Origin: Lactarius indigo | Taxonomy: Eukaryota > Basidiomycota > Agaricomycetes > Russulales > Russulaceae | Assembly: GCA_025766275.1 (NCBI GenBank) | Contig: JAFKAC010000086.1 | Span: 124,001-188,000, forward strand | Length of the DNA stretch: 64,000 nt | Reading direction: 5' to 3' | The notes under the pieces: generated by a model | Told to the model about the DNA's origin: nothing | Seen by the model: only the letters and a program-made list of their open reading frames with translations | Databases searched by the model: none | Part shown: positions 55,155 through 61,352 of the stretch, piece by piece | Numbering within the stretch: position 1 is the first letter of the stretch | How the letters are laid out: each line of letters starts with the position of its first letter | Position numbers and translations under genes: made by a program

Positions 55155-56647
55155 ATGTCTGCCCCACTACTCCACAAGTATGAAGTTGCCCTCAAGGCAC
55201 TGCTGAGGATGCATCCAGAACTGGATGGGGTCGTGTCCATTGCCACTGACGCAGCTGATTGGGTTCAAGAGTTCTTGTCTTCTTTGGTGAGTAGACTTGT
55301 CGTACTTCTGGTGTTTGCTTAACTGTACAATACAGGACACTGTATTCGAGGCTGGGGCTTTTGCCAGTGTCGATGTGCCTGTCGTAGGTTTTCTTCAAGA
55401 TATTTGCAGTCAGCTCCTTCATCTCACTGATGAGGACTGGATCAAGCATTCACCTTGTGTTGTTGAAGGACAAGAGCAGTTACACCAACTGGCTGCCATG
55501 CATGCCATGCCTGCTCCTGCTGTTCCCACCACCAATTCCACCATTCCTGTGCAGCTCAGTCCACTGCCCTTGGATGAGTTTTTGTGGCTTGTAGAGTACA
55601 CCAAGTGAGTTAACAAGGGCACAATGTCCTTGGCTGAGTTTGAGGAACACAAGTGGCACGTCCTCACCACAGGGCAGGATACTGTGCCTGTGGTCTCACC
55701 ATCCCTTTCTGTCATTCCACCACCTTCTTCTTCTGTGCTGTCGCTGTTGCAGTCTCTAGTGCCATCTCTGGCACCGTCAGGAGCCTCTGTGCCATCACCT
55801 GTCTCCTTACCTGGACTGATACCCAATCCCACACCATCATCATCTCAGTGGCCTGTTTGTTAAGCTGCACTCACTGTGTTGGCTGCTCTCATTGCACCAG
55901 TATGCATCTTCCTTCTTTGTCCTTTTGCTTTCGGTCAACCTTTTATAACTCATAGGAGTCTTCCTCTTCCATGCGGCAATCTGGTGTCAAGCATGCTCAT
56001 TCAGAGGAGCTGATGGATATCAGCCTTCTGCTGGATTATGTTTGGGTAAGTGTTCTTTTCTTTGTCTCTTCTTCTTTTGCTGACATCTACTGTAGTGTGA
56101 TTTTTGTACATGCAACAAGGTCAAGTGCACACCATGGGTAGGCTCTATTGCACTGTATACATGTGCTCGTTGACAGGACACCAAACATTCTTGCATTCCA
56201 CTGGCTGTTGTGCCATCTTGTACTCATTGCAAGGTTGGTTGTGCTGGCCCGACCCTGGCCCTTGTCCTTCCTTCTACTGGCCCAGCTGGGCTGCTCAAGA
56301 CCAATTCTGGGGTTCTGCCTGGGACTGACAAGGCTGCCATGATGCTTTTCTGGTGGACCAAACTTGTGTGGGCTTGCACGACTGCCGAGGTTGCTCTTGC
56401 ACATGTCTCTTTCATTGAGCAGAGGTATGCAGAAGTCTTGGGCAATGTTATCATGCCAGAGCCATTGGTCTTGGAGCCTTGGCTGAAGTGTGCAAAGGTT
56501 GAGAAGGGGAAGAAGCGGTCTGTCAATGTTCTGGATGATGATGAGGTTGTTGAGGTGGATGGTCCCACCACTGTTGTGAGTTCTATGGTAGCAGCTGACT
56601 GTCCTTCTGTTGCAGTGGAGTTTGATACTACAATGGGCAATGTGTGA
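55155..56647 (+). pseudogene. Decayed spliced gene with Zn2Cys6-like Cys clusters
   Basis: Exon 1 from ATG 55155 to 55286 (44 codons), intron GTGAGT...ACAG 55287-55335 (49 bp), exon from 55336. A possible GTATGC...TAG intron lies at about 55899-55954 and a GTAAGT...GTAG intron at 56046-56095 (50 bp). The last exon ends at 56647. Exon 3 opens CDFCTCNKVKC, then CAR-stop-QDTKHSC and CTHCKVGC: C-x2-C-x6-C spacing like a fungal binuclear zinc cluster, with one Cys replaced by TGA. An acidic tail (VLDDDEVVEVDG) follows. Two further stops (TGA in TK-stop-VNKG, TAA after QWPVC) show decay. Function not recognised; DNA binding is an inference from the Cys pattern. Confidence 0.6.
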
Positions 56648-56895
56648 GGCTGGCTGGACCTTTGAACTTGTGCTTACTACATTGCTGTCATCTTGCTTTG
56701 AATTTACGTGCTTCATGATGTTCTTCTGACTGGCATGATAGTGATTGTTCCTTTTTTTCTTTCTTTCCTCCTCCACTGAAAAAAAATTGGCTGTCCCCAG
56801 CTGAGGCATTGGGCACGCTGGCTGTATCAGTTGGTTCGGTCCAGTGATTGGTAATTGTACTTGGCTGAGTCAGTCGATCTGTGTAGAGCCAATGG

Positions 56896-59222
56896 GTGAC
56901 TTTTAATACCTGTCAAGATTCATGGTTGCCAGTCTTGCCTGTTGCTTTATTTGTCCTTTCCACAAAGGTTATGTCATCTGCCACTTTTCACTTGCTTCTC
57001 TTCCCTTGCCTGACCATTCAGGTCACCTCCAAATTGCAGAACGCACTCTGCTGCTGTATGGACAGACTATGGTCAAGTGTCCGTTATGGGTGAAAAATGT
57101 TACTGAGTGGTTGTGGCGCTTCTATCCTCTTTGGGTGAGGGACTCTGTTGTTTTTCCACTTCTGCTGCTGATATACAAGCAGGCCAGCATTCACACCGCT
57201 GCCAGTCTTTCTTGTTCGGCCATCAGTTGTGAGGCTTACAAATTGTTCTCTGAGGTTAAGGAATGGGCTGTGCCATATGCCATTGTTGAATGGCTACAGC
57301 TATTCCCCAAAGTTGTAGAGGGTGTCCATGACTGGCTGGTGTTGCATTCTGCCATTATATCAAATGCACAGGCATGTGTTCTCAACATTTGGCTTCTTGT
57401 GGTGGCCACGAGTGGAAACCTTCCTGATGTGTATGATCTCACCAACCAGGAGCTCAGGGACTACTACCAGACCATGTTGATAAGTGACCCACGCACACTT
57501 AGTGGCTTGTATGGACCAGACTTGCAGCATGGACTGCTTTAGATTAGATTAATTGGACTTGTAGATTACATAGATTTGATCTGTACAATCTAGCGCTTAT
57601 CATTGTGTCATGTATGACATCACTGTACTTCTATGACATCATACTTCCGGACTTTGTGTTGTACTCAACACTTTTGTACTTTGCTTTGTTCTATACTTAT
57701 TATGATGTCAGTATGATATCATTTGGTTCTGGACTCTTCTTTTTCTTCCTCTCCTTGTTCTCAAAGTGTCCACTCCTTTGTCCCTTTGTAGAACAATACT
57801 ACCTTTGTCTTTTGTGACTAGTGTTACTAGCGTTGTACTATTGTCACTCTCTGTAGGAGTATAAGTAGAGTACCATGTACACTCCTGGTCCACATCAGTT
57901 CTCACTGCTTGTGTGCCAGACTACCATCTTGCTCTACATTGCTTGACTTCCCTGTTGCTGCCTCCAGCCACCCTATCATATCTCACCACAGACTCTTTGC
58001 CTCTGTGAGTATGATCTCCTTGTGTGCTGTTCATCAGACCACAGTGATTATGTGCAAAGAATATGTTTGGCACCTTGGTCGACTTGAACTCAGCTGTCTA
58101 GAGGCTTCCTGGGAACAGCTGTTAGCATGTGGATCAGCTGTGACACAATCTGGGACTCTGCTGAGGGCTGAGGAGACTGTTGTCCTTGACCAAGGTAAGC
58201 GCTCAATGCTTCATGTTTCTGGTCCATGTTAATCTGTGTGTGAAAGTAGTTAGTTTGCCTCCCTCTAGTTCTGGAAGTGGTGAGCTGTCAGGTAACTGGT
58301 AGAATGCGCTGGGGGACCTGGCTTGTTGTAGTGCTGTATCGTGTAAAGCAGAACATAAATTTTCATTGAGTGGGTTCCATCAGCTGAAGGAAAATGTCCT
58401 ATCTGCAGCAGCTGATCTGCATGAATGAGGCAAAATGGTCTCAGGGGAAGCTACTTAAGGCCAGTGAATCCAGCCACAGGTGGTAGATTCCTTTCCTCAA
58501 TGTATCATGTCTGGTCACAATAATCAGGAGGTCGCTAATACTTTGCATGGCCATGCAGTTGAGGTGTTTGAGCTTGCACAGAAGAGTTTTCTCATGCTGA
58601 GTGAAACTTGGCCTAAGCGGCCCCTCTGTAGCCAGACAGTGGCAACTTGGCTGTTTTTGCTCTATCACTCCTGGGTGCATCTTCTTTTGATTTGTTTGCT
58701 TGTTGGGGCTGAGAGAGCAATAGAAGAACCTTGAGGTGCTGGCTGAATTTGCCAATGTTTCTGGAGTTGGCAAATGCCCACTTGCAATATATGCAGAAAT
58801 TGAGACAGAGGCTTGACCCTACGAGTTAGACTGGATTCAGAAGTTCCCAAGAGTCATCGCCAGAGACAAGGATTGCTTGATCCAATTTTATGCCATCCTC
58901 AACTGATCCTATTTTTCTGCCTTTGTCATCAGTCCTCCTCTGCCTGGTGAGTGATTTACTGCTTTTGAGTTCACAGCTGCCAATTTTGAATACCACTGGG
59001 CGACAGGGCTGATTAGCCTTGAAGACTTCAACTGGTACCAGGCCAAATTGAACTGGATCAAGCTTGATTTCGTCCTAGAACAGGAGCACCTGGCTAGGAT
59101 GACTTCATCAAGTTCTGCCTTGAATGGGTCAGCCAACATGCAGTCCAGTGCTGTCAGGGATATTGTTGCAATGAGAAGGAGAGTAGACTCGGTTCCTCTG
59201 GCCCATGAAGTTGAGCCAAACT
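56896..59222 (+). pseudogene. Second decayed plus-strand gene, unknown, split by Copia-1 LTR
   Basis: A long open stretch from 56922 to 57474 resumes in frame at 58042 when the LTR and its GACCA duplication are removed, ending near a GTAAGC donor at about 58194. It has Trp/Leu-rich, helical protein (VTEWLWRFYPLW, NIWLLVVATSGNLPDVYDL). Shorter frames follow at 58480-58734 and about 58965-59222 (FEYHWATGLISLEDFNWYQA). No known domain. It may be one gene with introns or two. Confidence 0.45.
57475..58036 (+). repeat. Solo Copia-1 LTR (intron absent)
   Basis: 562 bp, TGTTGATAAG...TGTTCATCA, with target duplication GACCA (57470-57474, 58037-58041). Single leader repeat. Confidence 0.93.
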
Positions 59223-59477
59223 TGTTATTTGTGGCTAGAGCGTCGTTGTTTCACCTATTCTGTGACTGTACATTGCCCTAAGTGGAGTTACCTTATTTAG
59301 ATATGCTTAGTCAGGTTGATATATCCTGCAGAGGACGGAAAATATCCCTTTAGTCTTATATCCTCCTCTGCAGGTGAGTAACTATCTTTACTTTGATCAA
59401 TATAGTCTTATATCCTCCTCTGCAGTCCCCTTGTGTCCTCTGTGACTCAAGGGCCCTCTATAGGTCGCATTCTAACA
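59223..59477 (+). repeat. Copia-2 LTR, apparently solo
   Basis: 255 bp, TGTTATTTGTGG...ATTCTAACA, near-identical to the Copia-2 LTR at 61066 in opposite orientation. The left flank (AAACT) and right flank (GGTAC) do not match. The right flank is D-family LTR and the left flank is the decayed gene, so a rearrangement has occurred here. Confidence 0.85.
59374..59425 (+). other. Predicted 52-bp leader intron in Copia-2 LTR
   Basis: Starts GTGAGT and ends CTCTGCAG. Its last 23 bp (59403-59425) repeat the 23 bp just upstream (59351-59373). The first repeat starts 31 nt after a TATATCC box at 59320. Same length and layout as in Copia-1. Confidence 0.6.
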
Positions 59478-59746
59478 GGTACAAAGGCAAGGTTGCTAGA
59501 TTGCAAATGAAGCCAAGTCTGGCTTCCTACAGTCTATGGTACAGGTTTATATAGGACAAGGTTCCAAACAACATGAACACAAGTTCACACAATATCAAAG
59601 AAACCAAACAGGTTAAGGGAGTATTTGGATCAAGCAATCAGCACCACTAGGGTAGTAGCTCCTTTGGTAACAAGGTATAGTACAGAAGGGGAAAGACAAG
59701 AAGGAGACATACTGTAGCCAGAGTCCAAAGCATCAGATCATAACAC
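59478..59746 (-). repeat. D2 right LTR remnant
   Basis: D-family LTR from its GGTACAAAGGCAAGG point to ATCATAACA, 269 bp. Contains the self-priming target AAGCCAAGTCT. The outer flank is CTCCA. Confidence 0.85.
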
Positions 59747-60473
59747 TCCACTACTAGGTGGGTCTGGTTGGTCCAGCCCAATGGTGTGGTGTATGGCAAT
59801 GTTGTTGTTGGTCATTCAATGACTGGTGTGTGGGTTGATAGGGGCCAGGATGGCCTGCACTTCTTGTGCAATATGGTGTTGTTCTTTTTGAGCAAGCCAG
59901 TTGAGAGATTTGGCTGCTCATCATTCTTCTTCATGAGTGATGGTGGTGGTAGCCATAGCTACTGCTAGGGAATGAATGTGAATTGTTTTGGGTTCAGGTT
60001 GGTGAATAGTAAGCAACTCAGTTTGCTGGATGATGTGATGTGCTCTCCAATAGCACCTAAGCTTTCTGAGGGCATATTCCCTCTGCTAGGGGATTCCTGG
60101 TTCTCTGACTCTTCCTCTCCACTAATTCCTTTGTCTGTTATATGTTCTCTTGCTTGTTCATTGATAGGACTGTAGTCTGTGTGGCTGTTTAATTTGCACA
60201 TGTTGATGTCACAATTATAGTGTCTTCCAGCTGGACAGACAATGTCCCAACAATGGTCTATGGGGTTCCACATAACCTCAGTCCAACAGAGATGGTTGAA
60301 AATGAACTCAACAGGTTGGTAATGGCTCAGACCATTAAACTCCACAAAGTATCTTCATGACATTCTCTCCACTGGGCAACTCCTGGTAATCTTATTGATA
60401 CATTGTGATCTCCTTGTCATTTGAGGGAGTAGGGGTGGAACAAAGTCCACTGGTCTCTTGTCATATATGCCAT
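59747..60473 (-). pseudogene. Element E Gag, N-terminal part
   Basis: Minus strand, between the D2 insertion and the PBS. ATG at about 60473 (MAYMTRDQWTLFHPYSL). A 126-codon open piece (59965-60345) is Glu/Ser-rich in its middle (GISGEEESENQESPSRGN). Reading frames are broken. Its place directly behind the PBS identifies it as the start of gag; sequence alone would not. Confidence 0.5.
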
Positions 60474-60481
60474 GATGAAGG

Positions 60482-60492
60482 ATCTTGGTCTT
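60482..60492 (-). promoter_or_regulatory. Element E primer-binding site, complementary to G-family RNA start
   Basis: AAGACCAAGAT on the minus strand, two nucleotides from the LTR at 60495. Its complement ATCTTGGTCTT is in the G-family LTR at 52876-52886, 34 nt after TATAAG. The LTR copy at 60495 is cut before that point, so the match is with the family member. Confidence 0.65.
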
Positions 60493-60494
60493 AA

Positions 60495-60575
60495 TGTTAC
60501 ACTCCATAGGTGTTAGTTCAACTTGGACTAGTGATGGTGTAGATAACTTAGCAGATAACAGGCAAACATGGACCA
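60495..60575 (-). repeat. Element E 5' LTR, start only
   Basis: TGTTACACTCC..., about 75% like the G-family LTR at 52081 by eye. Cut at 60576 by a Gypsy-B derivative. The rest would lie outside the window. Confidence 0.7.
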
Positions 60576-61065
60576 TGTGGAGAACTCACTGTCACTCAAC
60601 AGCAAGGGATACGGTTGGAGATGATGGCAGGCAAGATAGAGGTGGAGGGAGCATTGGAGGGGGTGAAGAGGAGGCATCTTGGTTCAAAGAAGGTAGTGGC
60701 ACACACAAGGTGGGGCACTCAAAGGAGCTTGGAGGCAAGAGAGGGAAGATGTCACAAGTGGACAGTCTGAGGGACTGTCCAATAGATTGTACTAGCTTAT
60801 ATACTACAGGGGGTGGCCTTGTGGAATTGATGGACAAGGTCTTGCATGTGGGTCATCTGGGAAGCAGGGAGCCAGGAGTTTTCAGAGTCGGGGTATCCTT
60901 TCCACTTGATCAGGTAAAGTATGCCTTTCTTGTTAGGTGATACTTTGGATTGCAGGGCCCTTTTGACTTCATAATGTTTGTCTTCTTCCCCTTGGACAAT
61001 TTCAGGGGGTGGTTGGGTGAAGTTGGGGCCATGCATGGTGTTTTCTTTGTATGGGGAGATCAAGG
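60576..61065 (-). mobile_element. Gypsy-B2, deletion derivative
   Basis: Begins TGTGGAGAACTCAC like the Gypsy-B LTR and follows it through the hairpin and TATA box to about 60812. It then jumps straight into the pol 3' end (GTGGCCTTGTGG...). The junction lies in GGGGTGG, shared by both parent sites. The remaining protein is a chromodomain (GILYLIKWKGYPDSENSWLP) and integrase end (ISPYKENTMHGPNFTQPPPE). Interrupted at 61066 by Copia-2. Confidence 0.8.
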
Positions 61066-61321
61066 TGTTAGAAAGCGACCTATAGAGGGCCCTTGAGTCA
61101 CAGAGGACACAAGGGGACTGCAGAGGAGGATATAAGACTATATTGATCAAAGTAAAGATAGTTACTCACCTGCAGAGGAGGATATAAGACTAAAGGGATA
61201 TTTTCCGTCCTCTGCAGGATATATCAACCTGACTAAGCATATCTAAATAAGGTAACTCCACTTAGGGCAATGTACAGTCACAGAATAGGTGAAAACAGCA
61301 ATGCTTTAACCACAAATAACA
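61066..61321 (-). repeat. Copia-2 3' LTR
   Basis: 256 bp; minus strand TGTTATTTGTGG...TTTCTAACA. The 23-bp direct repeat lies at 61170-61192 and 61118-61140 with GTGAGT between (predicted intron 61118-61169). Confidence 0.93.
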
Positions 61322-61331
61322 CTCCCCCATG
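61322..61331 (-). promoter_or_regulatory. Copia-2 polypurine tract
   Basis: CATGGGGGAG on the minus strand directly before the 3' LTR. Confidence 0.8.
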
Positions 61332-61352
61332 AATGTGCAGGGCTCTAAATTC

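Larger units (their letters stand above)
51556..59746 (-). mobile_element. D2, remains of a second D-family element
   Basis: A D-family LTR begins at 51556 and another ends at 59746, with CTCCA outside both (51551-51555, 59747-59751), as for one original insertion into element E gag. The left LTR (to 52080) is cut by a G-family LTR. The right LTR retains only 59478-59746 and abuts a Copia-2 LTR. No D-family gag or pol is recognisable between them, so the interior has been replaced or rearranged. CTCCA also occurs by chance in this Gly/Pro-coding DNA, so the pairing is probable, not certain. Confidence 0.55.
39255..60575 (-). mobile_element. Chromovirus E (G family), 3' truncated, split by D and D2
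   Basis: Own pieces: integrase (39255-39911), integrase finger, RNase H and RT (40701-41865), RT start, protease and gag (49838-51555), gag start (59747-60473), PBS (60482-60492) and 5' LTR (60495-60575, cut by the Gypsy-B derivative). The joins are supported by target duplications ACATG for D and CTCCA for D2. The 3' end with chromodomain and 3' LTR is absent: at 39254/39255 the sequence passes straight into Gypsy-B RT. LTR family is that of the element at 52081. Confidence 0.7.

Noticed and set aside
52081..60575. G-family LTRs at 52081 and 60495 as the two ends of one element
   Set aside because: The D2 right end (59746) lies between them and the sequence next to 60495 is best explained as the gag start of element E, so they belong to different insertions.
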